27,155 nt of DNA from a virus. How positions within the stretch are numbered: position 1 is the stretch's first letter; each line of letters starts with the position of its first letter. Shown here piece by piece: positions 11,102 to 18,930 of this stretch. Location of the stretch: positions 1-27,155 of the IMG/VR virus record IMGVR_UViG_3300036804_000189. The stretch is one strand, 5' to 3'. The notes beneath the pieces were generated by a model. That model made no database searches and was not told where the DNA came from. It was given only the letters and a program-made list of their open reading frames with translations. Position numbers and translations under genes: made by a program.

Positions 11102-12769
11102 CTATCTCACCCGCCGTGCCATAATTTTGCCCTCCACTCCACCGCCAACCGAACTAGCGCCGACCTCGGCGACCACATAGACCGGCGTGGAGACGGTGAG
11201 CGATTGGCGGCACGGGCCGAGAGGGATGGTCGTCGTTCCGATCACGCCGGGAGCTACATTGATCTGAGTGAATGCGGTGTTGAACGAGATCCCAGTAGGC
11301 AGCGTATTCGAAACTATGTTGATGCTGCCGATAACCGTGCCTGGATTGGTTGTCGAAAAGGTAAACCAGGCTTCGCCCCAGACATCCCAATCGCCCGGCG
11401 ATAAGGTTATCGCGATCACATTAATTGGCGTCGACGGCGAAATCCCGGCAGAACTGCCCGACGCACCAACGACAATCTCGCCGATTTGCCCGGCCGGGGC
11501 GTTGCTGCCGTCGGTGACGCCGGCGCGGGGCAAGTACACCCCCAGCATCGAGTTGATTTGCTGCAGCGGCACGGGGTTGAGGCTTCCCGTGGCATTGCCC
11601 GAAAGGCTCATCAGCCCGCTCATCGTGCCCCCGGCCAGCGGCAGGTAGCCGGCGGTCGCCGCGGTGATGGCGCTCGTCATCTGCTGCAGCGGCACGGGGT
11701 TGAGGTTCGCTGTCGCATTGCCACTGAGCGTCAGCATTCCGGTGAGGATCCCGCCCGCCAGCGGCAACACCGGAGACCAGGCCGCTGTGAGGCCGTTTCT
11801 GCCGTATAACTGACCGTCGTTCGGTGCCTCCGGAACCACGCCCGGCGGCACAAACGCCTGTAGTTGCTGCAGGGTCACCGCCTGCGTCGGCTGCGTCGCG
11901 TTGGCGTTCAACAGCAGCGGCCCCGACAACTGGCCGCCGGCCAGCTGCAGCCAGAGCGCATTTCCCTCGTCGATGGTGACGCCGCCCGAATGGATGTGCT
12001 GAAATTGACCAGCAATGGCGCTGTAGATGACCGTGTCGCCGTTAAAGATCGTCTGCCCCTGGAGACCGGGAATCGCCGGCGCGATGACAACGCCGCTCGA
12101 CGACGTAGTAATCGCAATCCAGGTAAACCCGTTCTGGTGCGTTGCCGGCTGGGTCAGGTCCGGCGTGTAGGTGTCCATGTTCCAGGTGCCCTGGTACAAG
12201 GTCTGCGCGGCGATCTGGTTCAAGACCCAGGTCGCGGGCGCGGCACCGTTGGGCATCACTGGCAACGCCGGCAGGTTGGTGATGGCGTTGCCGCCCATAT
12301 TGATCTGACCTTGCATCGTCCCGCCGCCGAGCGGCAGAAAGACCCCGGTCTGGTTTGAGATGGGAACCCACTGCCCGGTCTCGCGCGCCCAGAGTTGCCC
12401 CGATGGCACGGCTGGCACCTCCGGAATACCAGCGGTCGCGATCATGCTGTCGACATAGGCCATCGTCGCTGCCTGGGAGGGCTGCGTCGGCATCAAGGGC
12501 GAGAGGAAGAGCGGACCCGACATGGTGCTCCCTGTAAGAAGCACGGCTAACTGCTGCACTGCCGCTTGCGCCGCAGCATCTACATATTGAGGAACAAGAG
12601 AGGGTAATATAGCCTCAACTGCCTCAGTAACCGATGGCTGTATTATTTCGGCTATTGCAACAGTCTCGAAGTATGGCGCAGAAAACACTAGCCTTGCATA
12701 GTCCTGACTATTTGGGACACCAATCGCAGGAACATTCCCTTGCGGTACTGGCGGTATGGGCGAGCTCAT
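11102..12769 (-). CDS. Tail fibre / receptor-binding protein
   Basis: A 555-residue protein starting at ATG 12769 behind GGGGGTG. The N-terminal about 100 residues have 'AEIIQPSVTEAVEAILPSLVPQYVDAAAQAAVQQLA', a helical shaft. The central part has repeats of the fibre type 'YLPLAGGTMSGxLxLSGNAT..LNPVPLQQ' (at least three), with 'NMGGNAITNLPALP' before them. The C-terminal about 130 residues ('GQIGEIVVGAS...INVIAITLSPGDWDVWGEAWFTF') resemble the beta-rich receptor-binding end domain shared by many short tail fibres. It would attach the virion to the host surface. It lies between the ejection genes and the lysis genes and gives host range. An HNH gene is inserted just upstream on the other strand. 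Confidence 0.8.
   Translation of the reverse strand: MSSPIPPVPQGNVPAIGVPNSQDYARLVFSAPYFETVAIAEIIQPSVTEAVEAILPSLVPQYVDAAAQAAVQQLAVLLTGSTMSGPLFLSPLMPTQPSQAATMAYVDSMIATAGIPEVPAVPSGQLWARETGQWVPISNQTGVFLPLGGGTMQGQINMGGNAITNLPALPVMPNGAAPATWVLNQIAAQTLYQGTWNMDTYTPDLTQPATHQNGFTWIAITTSSSGVVIAPAIPGLQGQTIFNGDTVIYSAIAGQFQHIHSGGVTIDEGNALWLQLAGGQLSGPLLLNANATQPTQAVTLQQLQAFVPPGVVPEAPNDGQLYGRNGLTAAWSPVLPLAGGILTGMLTLSGNATANLNPVPLQQMTSAITAATAGYLPLAGGTMSGLMSLSGNATGSLNPVPLQQINSMLGVYLPRAGVTDGSNAPAGQIGEIVVGASGSSAGISPSTPINVIAITLSPGDWDVWGEAWFTFSTTNPGTVIGSINIVSNTLPTGISFNTAFTQINVAPGVIGTTTIPLGPCRQSLTVSTPVYVVAEVGASSVGGGVEGKIMARRVR
11560..11705. repeat. 123-bp tandem repeat inside the fibre gene
   Basis: The same 23-bp stretch is found at 11560-11582 and 11683-11705, 123 bp apart. 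This encodes a 41-residue repeat of the PLAGG...LSGNAT...NPVPLQQ type. The repeats could let the shaft expand or contract by recombination. Confidence 0.7.
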
Positions 12770-12783
12770 GTTAAACACCCCCA

Positions 12784-13314
12784 ATGCATAAGTTGCCGAC
12801 CGCAGAATATCTGCGCGAGTGCTTCGTATACGACCCGGCTGCAGGTCTTCTGACTTGGAAGGTACGCCCACTGCACCACTTCAAACACGCGCACGCTCAG
12901 GCCGCGTGGAACGGCTATTTTGCAGGCAGAAAAGCGGGCGGCAGCGACTGTTCTAGAGGCTATTTTGGCGTGGTGATCGACCGTGTTCGATACATGGCGC
13001 ATCGCGTGATCTGGGTTTTGCAGACCGGCGCATGGCCGAAGCAGATCGACCACAAAAACCGCGATTGCAGCGACAATCGCTGGGAAAATCTGCGAGAGGC
13101 AACTCACCAACAGAACAAATGGAACCGTAGCCGTCCCGCTAGGAAACTCCCGCGCGGAGTGCGAAAGGCCCGCAAAGGACCGCGGTTCACTGCTCAGATT
13201 AAACTGAACCATCAGGCCATTCACCTCGGCAGTTTTGACACGCCAGAAGAGGCGCATGCCGCGTGGCTCGAGGCAGTGCGGGCGCAGCGTGGTGAGTTTC
13301 TCCGCGCCGAATGA
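12784..13314 (+). CDS. HNH homing endonuclease with AP2 domain
   Basis: A 176-residue protein with the HNH core: 'YMAHRVIWVLQTGAWPKQIDHKNRDCSDNRWENLREATHQQNKWNRS' (about 70-118). His73, the DH pair and the Asn residues (DNRWENLR) are in place. Residues about 124-165 (PRGVRKARKGPRFTAQIKLNHQAIHLGSFDTPEEAHAAW) form an AP2 DNA-binding module. Such genes cut intron- or gene-lacking alleles and copy themselves into the break. It lies on the opposite strand to all neighbours, filling the gap between the fibre start and the 13317 gene almost exactly (2-bp gap to the latter). No ribosome site is visible before ATG 12784. Confidence 0.85.
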   Translation: MHKLPTAEYLRECFVYDPAAGLLTWKVRPLHHFKHAHAQAAWNGYFAGRKAGGSDCSRGYFGVVIDRVRYMAHRVIWVLQTGAWPKQIDHKNRDCSDNRWENLREATHQQNKWNRSRPARKLPRGVRKARKGPRFTAQIKLNHQAIHLGSFDTPEEAHAAWLEAVRAQRGEFLRAE

Positions 13315-13316
13315 AA

Positions 13317-13526
13317 TCACGGCGCAGCCGCCTCGAGCGCGGTAACTCTGGTCGTCAAATCCGCAATCTGCGCCTGCATGGTCGCGATCTGCGCGTTGAG
13401 CCCGGCGACAGCACTCGAATTGCTGACGAGCGCATCGGCGCCTACCTGCTCGAAGGCTGGGCCGATGTACACTGTCGGCTCACCGCCGGGATACTGGGTC
13501 GTCGTTCTTGGCGATGGTGAGCTCAT
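13317..13526 (-). CDS. Small coiled-coil protein, fibre-proximal
   Basis: A 69-residue protein. The N-terminal about 30 residues are Pro/Ser-rich, and the rest (VAGLNAQIATMQAQIADLTTRVTALEAAAP) is a clear heptad coiled coil, probably a trimer as in tail fibres and whiskers. Its ATG overlaps the stop of the upstream gene (ATGA, 13523-13526). A tail-associated, chaperone or fibre-adaptor role is plausible by position. Confidence 0.55.
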   Translation of the reverse strand: MSSPSPRTTTQYPGGEPTVYIGPAFEQVGADALVSNSSAVAGLNAQIATMQAQIADLTTRVTALEAAAP

Positions 13527-13705
13527 GGTTTGCCCCCCTTTACGACATGCGGGATCTCAGCCGGCCGCTGCGCCTCGGCGAGCGCTATCTGCAGCCGGTT
13601 AGCTGTCGCGGCCGACAGTTTCATCGGCAGTTCGTAAAGCCCCGCGAGCATGGTCTGCCAGTCCTGCACCGGCAGCGTGATCGTATACGTCTGCTCATCC
13701 GGCAT
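13523..13705 (-). CDS. Small hypothetical late protein
   Basis: A 60-residue protein, 'MPDEQTYTITLPVQDWQTMLAGLYELPMKLSAATANRLQIALAEAQ...'. It has one amphipathic region and no known motif. It is the first gene after the promoter/terminator region at 13706-13817, and its stop overlaps the start of the next gene. The pattern 'YTITLPVQDWQTMLAGLYELPMKLSA' recurs in small phage proteins of unknown function. Confidence 0.55.
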   Translation of the reverse strand: MPDEQTYTITLPVQDWQTMLAGLYELPMKLSAATANRLQIALAEAQRPAEIPHVVKGGKP

Positions 13706-13750
13706 GCGGCGCGTCCTTATGGCTTTTTAACGAAGTGCGAGATATAAAGC

Positions 13751-13786
13751 GGAGCCGGGGAGTGGTGCAAAGCACTCCCCCGCTCC
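13751..13786. terminator. Large GC-rich hairpin between divergent genes
   Basis: GGAGC-C-GGGGAGTG, an 8-base loop, CACTCCCC-C-GCTCC: a 13-bp stem with one internal mismatch. On the minus strand it is followed by GCTTTATATC, so it resembles an intrinsic terminator that would end leftward transcription coming from the ejection genes. On the plus strand it lies in the leader of the 13818 gene, next to a TATAAA (13743-13748). Its role could be termination, or the control of the inserted cassette. Confidence 0.45.
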
Positions 13787-13817
13787 TGACCACACCGCCA
13801 ACCTGGAGATGGCACGT

Positions 13818-14054
13818 ATGGCTGACGAAATTCTGGACTTCCTCAAAGAACGGTTCAATCGCATCGACAGGCAACTTGCCGAGTTGCGGCATGACGTGCG
13901 CGAACACGGGCAGCGCATCACGCGGCTCGAGCAGCAGATGGCGCAGTTCAGTGCCTCGGAGCAGAGCCACTACGCCGTAATCATGGAGCGGTTCGATCAT
14001 CTCGGCGATCGCATCGACCGGATCGAGCGCCGGCTCGACCTGGTGGAGGGTTGA
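13818..14054 (+). CDS. Coiled-coil protein of a plus-strand cassette
   Basis: A 78-residue protein (start ATG 13818, nine bases after GGAG; ATG 13809 is too close to it). Nearly the whole protein is heptad coiled coil: 'FLKERFNRIDRQLAELRHDVREHGQRITRLEQQMAQF' and 'MERFDHLGDRIDRIERRLDLVEG'. It is soluble, probably oligomeric. It sits on the strand opposite to the late operon and is followed one base later by a membrane-protein gene. Proteins of this kind are common in phage genomes without known function; a regulator of the membrane partner, for example an antiholin, is a possibility. Confidence 0.6.
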   Translation: MADEILDFLKERFNRIDRQLAELRHDVREHGQRITRLEQQMAQFSASEQSHYAVIMERFDHLGDRIDRIERRLDLVEG

Positions 14055-14055
14055 A

Positions 14056-14421
14056 ATGAACGGGATGTACTGCGGCAGTAACGTTAATTGCGATACGAGC
14101 TTTTTTGACGGCTTCTGGGATAGGGGCGGCTGGCTGATCCTCGTCGCCTTCGCGCCAGCATTCATCGTCATGTTCTTTGAGGAAGGCCCCGGCTGGCTCC
14201 TCCTCAAATGGCTCGGCCGCATCGTCCTTGTCTTGGGCACACTCCTGCTCGCCGTTGTCGCCTGGCACTTTATGGCGGCAATCCCCGTCAGCACCGCCGT
14301 GCTCCTTGGCGCCGTGATCATCGCTGCAGGCGTGCGCTCATCCGCCGGACGCCTAAACCGGCTCACGGGACGCTCCCAGGAGCAGCACCAAGAGCGCTTA
14401 CCCCGAGATTATCCTTATTGA
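14056..14421 (+). CDS. Three-segment membrane protein of the plus-strand cassette
   Basis: A 121-residue protein with three hydrophobic segments (about residues 25-41, 47-71 and 74-94) and a hydrophilic basic C-terminus. GGAGGG lies six bases before the ATG. Length and three-segment topology resemble class I holins, but superinfection-exclusion proteins look the same. It forms a two-gene unit with the coiled-coil gene and overlaps the 3' end of the giant ejection-protein gene tail to tail by 59 bases, so it is transcribed against the late operon. Confidence 0.55.
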   Translation: MNGMYCGSNVNCDTSFFDGFWDRGGWLILVAFAPAFIVMFFEEGPGWLLLKWLGRIVLVLGTLLLAVVAWHFMAAIPVSTAVLLGAVIIAAGVRSSAGRLNRLTGRSQEQHQERLPRDYPY

Positions 14422-17266
14422 GCAGGCGATCGACGAGCGCGTCGAGCACCCATCCCTGGCGGCGCTGCACCGCACCCGAGAGCGCGTTCTCGACGCCCGA
14501 GCTCACCAGATAGCCCGGCAAGCCGCCGAAGGTCGTCGCAACCGCCTTGCCGACTTCCTGCGCCGCCGGCCGCGTCAGCATGTTGAGCGTCTGGTTGCCG
14601 ACCAGGTTCTGCGCGGTGTTGGAGCCGAGCGCCTTGCCCTTCCCCAGGTTTGCGCCGCGCCGCAGATCGTCGCGCAGGTTTTCGAGCTGGCTGATCTGAT
14701 CATCGCTGAGCGCATCCGCCGGGCGCACACCAGGCTGCAAGGTGCGCTGCTTCTGGATGTCCTTGAGCAGCGTGTCGACCGGGCGCAACAGCGGATAACC
14801 CTGCGCATCGGTCAGGTTGCGGCTCTGCAGGAACTTCATCGAAGTGATCGGCTGCGATAGATCGTGGAACTGCGAGAGGTAGTCCTTAAAGCCGGGGGCG
14901 CCGGCCTCGATCGCGTTGTCGAGACTTCCCAGCACGTTCTGCAGTTGCGACGAGGCGGCGGCGGCGTAGCGCTCGGTGCCGCGCGACATCGGCGACAGCG
15001 CATCGGTGATCGCTTGGCGCACGCCGTAAAGCATCTCGGGATCGGTCTCGAGCACCTGGGCGCCGGTCGCGGGATCGACGTCAAAGAAGAGGCCGCGGAG
15101 GTGGCGCAGCGGCAATGCGATGTTCGGACGCTTGCCGGCCGGCCCCTGCAGCACCTTGTCGATGTCGGCAACCGCTGCCGAGGGATCGGTCGGCGTCTTA
15201 TTGGCAAAGGCCGCCTCGCGCGCGGCCGAGGTTGAAGTGTCGCGCTGCGCCTCGGCCCGCGCCACGTCATCGGGGGTCCCGACGAGGTTGGCGGTAAACG
15301 AGCGCTCGGCTTCCCGGTTGGCAGTATCGGCCCCGGCGAAGCGGTTTGCCGCCTCGGGGATGTTGCGCACCAGGCGCTCGAGCGATGCGAGGCCGGCGTT
15401 GCCGGTGACGCCGGCGAGCGTGCCGGTGCTCCCCGGCACGAGGTTGCGCGTGTCGGCCTCAGTCGGGCCTTGCGCGGCAAAATACCGGATGAGCTCGTCA
15501 GCCCGCGTCGCCGCCTGTCCCTGCGTGAGGATCGGCTTGCGCGATACCGGGACCGCAGTCGGAATCGCCGCGACCTCTTCCGCTCGCGATGGTGCGTAAG
15601 GACCGCTCGCTGCGGCTGCCTCGCCGGCCGGGTTGAGTTGCACGCCGGGTTCGCCTGGTGCGGCACCGGGAGCAATTACGCTTGGCACTCGCGGTCCGGT
15701 GATCGGCTCGTTCGGGCCAACCGGCATTGGCTGGCGACCGGGGAATTGCGTGCTTGTGGCTAACCGGTTTGTTTCCTCCTGCCCGATGCCGCCGCCGACC
15801 GGCCATTGCGTGGCGGTCGGCGAGGTCGGGATCGGCGCTTCGCCGGGACGCAATGTTATTCCCGGCGGGACGAACTCGCCGCCGAGCCGCATCCCGGCGT
15901 TGATCAGCGCCTGCTTTGTGTCCTGCGGCGTCAGCAGCGGCACGGCTTGCGACTTGTCGGGATCGAGGTAATTAGCCAACGCGTTGCGGCCTGCCGTCGT
16001 CGCCAGGGACGAGGCGCCGACCAGCGAAGGGCCAAGGATCGGACCTCCGATCGCGGCTGGCGCCCAGGTGAGATAATTCTGCACCGTGCCGGGGATCGCG
16101 CCGCCCATCGCCAAAGGAATGTTCGCCGCCGTGGCACCGGGGCCGAGAGCCGGCGCGCGGCTGTAAGGCGAGATGAACCCCGGAGCAGGGTTCCAGGCGC
16201 CCGATGCGTCTCTGGTAATTGCGGGCTGCGCGTTAAAGACTGGCTGCGGCTCGATGTAATAGGGCTGGCCCCTGTCGTCGACCGCGGCCATGCGCGGCCC
16301 CGCGATAATACGGTCGAGCGGAATCCCCAGCTGGCTGGCGGCGATGCGCGCCTTCTGCGCCGGGTCGGTCGCGATGTTGATCGCCGCCTGAAACGCCGGG
16401 CCTGGCATGCGACCCTCGACCGGGGGAGTACCGACCGCCTGCGCGCCGGGGCTGGTCGCGCTGGTCAGGTATTCGCCGGTGTCGACCGGCTTGATTGCCT
16501 CGCCCGATTCCGAGACCTGCGGCTGCGCCCGCGAGAGCGGGTCGCCGGCTTCTGCCGGTGCGGCCTGGGCTGGTACGATCGGCGTGCCGTCCTCGTTGAC
16601 GTGTGGCTTCGCTTGGCTCAGCGGATCGTTCTTTTCCGATGGCTTTGCCGCAGGCGCCTGCGCCTGCCTCTGGCCACTGGGGCCGCCCCCCGAGGGCGGC
16701 TCGAAACCGGGTGCGGCTATCGAGATGCCAGTTTCCGTATCGGTCGTCGGCACGCTCGGCGCCGGCTGACCGGGATTGCCCTTTGCCGTCGTATCGGTGT
16801 CCGGCGTACTCGCCGGCGGCGTGAAGTTCTTGCCGGTCGGTTGCCCGTAGGTCGGTGAGGCCGGATCGGTATCGGTCGAGGGGCCAGCGGACGAGGTTCC
16901 CGGCCCGGTCTTCGCCCAAGCCGCCTTCAGCGCGTTGTAGCGAGCCGTCACGTCGCGGACATAGGCGCTGTCGGGCGTCGACCCGCTGTAATCCGCGAGA
17001 GCGTGCGGCAGGCTCTCACCGTGCTGGTTCATCAGGTCGTTCATGTAGTGAGACGCGCCGAAGACGCTCGAGGTCGCGTCGGCCGTGTCGACCCCGTACT
17101 GCGCCGCAGTGGGATCGCGGAATTGCATGAACCCTTTGGCGCCCGCCGAGGACGGCCTGGTGTTCTGCCCCTGGTTGCTCTCCTGCACCGCCATTGACTG
17201 CAGCAGCAGCGGGTCGATGTTGAACTGGTTGCCGGCGGCCGAGTAGAGCGGCCCGTAGTCGGCCAT
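14363..17266 (-). CDS. Giant ejection protein with N-terminal lytic transglycosylase domain
   Basis: A 967-residue protein. Residues 1-115 are an SLT-type domain: 'AAGNQFNIDPLLLQSMAVQESNQG' (catalytic Glu29), 'SAGAKGFMQF' and 'ALADYSGS'. Residues about 120-260 are a Pro/Gly/Ala/Thr-rich linker. The middle has a hydrophobic Gly/Ala-rich segment ('NYLTWAPAAIGGPILGPSLVGASSLATTA'), and the C-terminal about 400 residues are helical. It matches the role of large internal virion proteins (T7 gp16, P22 gp16-like) that enter the host first and open the cell wall for DNA passage. It is coupled to the preceding gene by TGATG (17264-17268). Confidence 0.8.
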   Translation of the reverse strand: MADYGPLYSAAGNQFNIDPLLLQSMAVQESNQGQNTRPSSAGAKGFMQFRDPTAAQYGVDTADATSSVFGASHYMNDLMNQHGESLPHALADYSGSTPDSAYVRDVTARYNALKAAWAKTGPGTSSAGPSTDTDPASPTYGQPTGKNFTPPASTPDTDTTAKGNPGQPAPSVPTTDTETGISIAAPGFEPPSGGGPSGQRQAQAPAAKPSEKNDPLSQAKPHVNEDGTPIVPAQAAPAEAGDPLSRAQPQVSESGEAIKPVDTGEYLTSATSPGAQAVGTPPVEGRMPGPAFQAAINIATDPAQKARIAASQLGIPLDRIIAGPRMAAVDDRGQPYYIEPQPVFNAQPAITRDASGAWNPAPGFISPYSRAPALGPGATAANIPLAMGGAIPGTVQNYLTWAPAAIGGPILGPSLVGASSLATTAGRNALANYLDPDKSQAVPLLTPQDTKQALINAGMRLGGEFVPPGITLRPGEAPIPTSPTATQWPVGGGIGQEETNRLATSTQFPGRQPMPVGPNEPITGPRVPSVIAPGAAPGEPGVQLNPAGEAAAASGPYAPSRAEEVAAIPTAVPVSRKPILTQGQAATRADELIRYFAAQGPTEADTRNLVPGSTGTLAGVTGNAGLASLERLVRNIPEAANRFAGADTANREAERSFTANLVGTPDDVARAEAQRDTSTSAAREAAFANKTPTDPSAAVADIDKVLQGPAGKRPNIALPLRHLRGLFFDVDPATGAQVLETDPEMLYGVRQAITDALSPMSRGTERYAAAASSQLQNVLGSLDNAIEAGAPGFKDYLSQFHDLSQPITSMKFLQSRNLTDAQGYPLLRPVDTLLKDIQKQRTLQPGVRPADALSDDQISQLENLRDDLRRGANLGKGKALGSNTAQNLVGNQTLNMLTRPAAQEVGKAVATTFGGLPGYLVSSGVENALSGAVQRRQGWVLDALVDRLLNKDNLGVSALGAAPGSVP

Positions 17267-18927
17267 CAGTCCTGGCCCGGTGTGCCGAGCGGGATCTGCC
17301 CGTTCTTATCGAGCTCGGTGATCGTGTTGTTGAGGATCGTGCGATCGTTGCCGTGGACGTTCTTATTGAGGTAGTCGAGCGTCGATTGGGTGCGCGGCAG
17401 GAAGGCGCGCGGATCGTGGGTCGTCATCCACTTCGCCCGCCAGTCGGCGAAGTTCTGCGGCGTAACGTTCTGCGACTGCGCCTGGCTGAACATGTACTGT
17501 TTCATCCGCTCCTGGCCGATGAGCACGCCGAGCAACTGCTTGGCCGCCAGATCGGTGACGTGGACATTCGGGCTGGCGACCGTCGCCGCGGCGAGCTTGT
17601 CGTTGGTCGCGGCACCACCGATCGCGCCGGCATTGGCGTTCGCCATCTGGGTGAAATACTTCTGCGCCTCGTCGTATTTGGTCGCGCGTTGCTCGAAATC
17701 GGCACCCGGCACATTCTGCTGAACAAATTCGGGCGTTACGCTGTTGAGCACGCTGTTGACCGCCTGCACGGTCTCGCCGAGCGCGCCGGTCTTGGCACCC
17801 GATAACGCCTTCTGTGCATTTTGCATTGTGGCGACACGATTGACTGAGGCGGTCTGATCGGCACGCGCCTCACGGTATTGCGCAGCCGACTCCTCGGTCG
17901 TCGCGACTGCACCAGGCGCAGGCGTCTCTCCGTAACGAGCACCGCCGGGCGCAGTCTGCGGTGCTCCCGGCGCAGGCGCTGCGGGGGCTGCCGGCATCGT
18001 CGGAGCGGGCGCGGCAGCCGCAGGGGCGCCTCCCGCTGCAGGTGCTGCAGGTGCTGCAGGTGCGTTGATGCGCCCCGGCGGCACCGCACCTCCCGTTGCT
18101 GCCGGCGGCGGCACGATGCCCGTATAGGTGACGCCGCGGGCCGCACCCGGCACCTGGCCCCCCAGCACCTGTTGGGCGCGGGGATAGGGCATCTGCTCGT
18201 CGACCCCGTCTGAGCGATGCACGGTAACGATGCTGCCCTCGGTCTCGGGGCTGACGCCCATCGGCACCGCAGGCGGCACGCCGCCACTGCCGCGGTTGTA
18301 TAGCGGGTTGGTCGGCACAAAAGTCGTAGTCGGCCCCTGGTTCACCGCTGCGAGATTTGGACCTGCGGCCGTCATCATCTGGCGTCCGTGCTCGCTGGCG
18401 AAGAAGCCGCCGATGATGACGTTGTTGGGGTCGGCGCCGTCGCTGAGTTGCTGGTTGAGGTTGGCTTGGGTCGTCGGGCTGATGATGCCGGGCGGCACAT
18501 CCTTCATCGCAGTCCTGATGTCGTCGGCAGTAGCCGTACGCGCGATCGCCTTCTGGTAGAGCGGCGCTAGATACGCCTGCTGCACATTCAGTTGGTCGAG
18601 TTTCGCCTGCACATCGGCCGAGGTGCCCTGGCCCTCGGCGCCAAGCCCGGCCCCGGCCGAGCGCATCGACTCGCCGAATTTCCACAAGGCCGCGGGGTTT
18701 TGGCTGGCGAGCGCGTTGAACTTGCCGAGGTCGACCTGGCCGGTCTGCGGGTCGATCGACTGCTGGTAAATCCCGGTGAGCGCGTTCTGCGCCTGAAACT
18801 CCTTCGCCGCGGAAATTGCCTCGGCGTCCTGGCCGATCGTCGTCAGTGGGTTCGGCGGGTTGGCGAGCTTGTTGATCAGCGCGCCGTAGCCGGGATCGGG
18901 AGCAAAGGAGGAGGCGCCGCCGGCCAT
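17266..18927 (-). CDS. Second ejection/internal virion protein (P22 gp20-like position)
   Basis: A 553-residue protein. The N-terminal about 220 residues are helical ('LTTIGQDAEAISAAKEFQAQNALTGIYQQSIDPQTGQVDLGKFNALASQNPAALWKFGESM' and onward). The middle (about 270-345) is Pro/Ala/Gly-rich low complexity with runs of PAAPAAPA. The C-terminal about 200 residues are helical again with a basic end. No enzymatic motif is recognised. Size, low-complexity linker and position between the gp7-like gene and the transglycosylase gene fit a P22 gp20-type ejection protein. It starts three bases after the stop of the gp7-like gene. Confidence 0.6.
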   Translation of the reverse strand: MAGGASSFAPDPGYGALINKLANPPNPLTTIGQDAEAISAAKEFQAQNALTGIYQQSIDPQTGQVDLGKFNALASQNPAALWKFGESMRSAGAGLGAEGQGTSADVQAKLDQLNVQQAYLAPLYQKAIARTATADDIRTAMKDVPPGIISPTTQANLNQQLSDGADPNNVIIGGFFASEHGRQMMTAAGPNLAAVNQGPTTTFVPTNPLYNRGSGGVPPAVPMGVSPETEGSIVTVHRSDGVDEQMPYPRAQQVLGGQVPGAARGVTYTGIVPPPAATGGAVPPGRINAPAAPAAPAAGGAPAAAAPAPTMPAAPAAPAPGAPQTAPGGARYGETPAPGAVATTEESAAQYREARADQTASVNRVATMQNAQKALSGAKTGALGETVQAVNSVLNSVTPEFVQQNVPGADFEQRATKYDEAQKYFTQMANANAGAIGGAATNDKLAAATVASPNVHVTDLAAKQLLGVLIGQERMKQYMFSQAQSQNVTPQNFADWRAKWMTTHDPRAFLPRTQSTLDYLNKNVHGNDRTILNNTITELDKNGQIPLGTPGQD

Positions 18928-18930
18928 CGC

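Noticed and set aside
15806-16858. A 350-codon plus-strand frame inside the giant ejection-protein gene
   Set aside because: It is rich in Arg and Gly with no motif, and lies opposite a low-complexity linker, where long antisense frames arise from composition.
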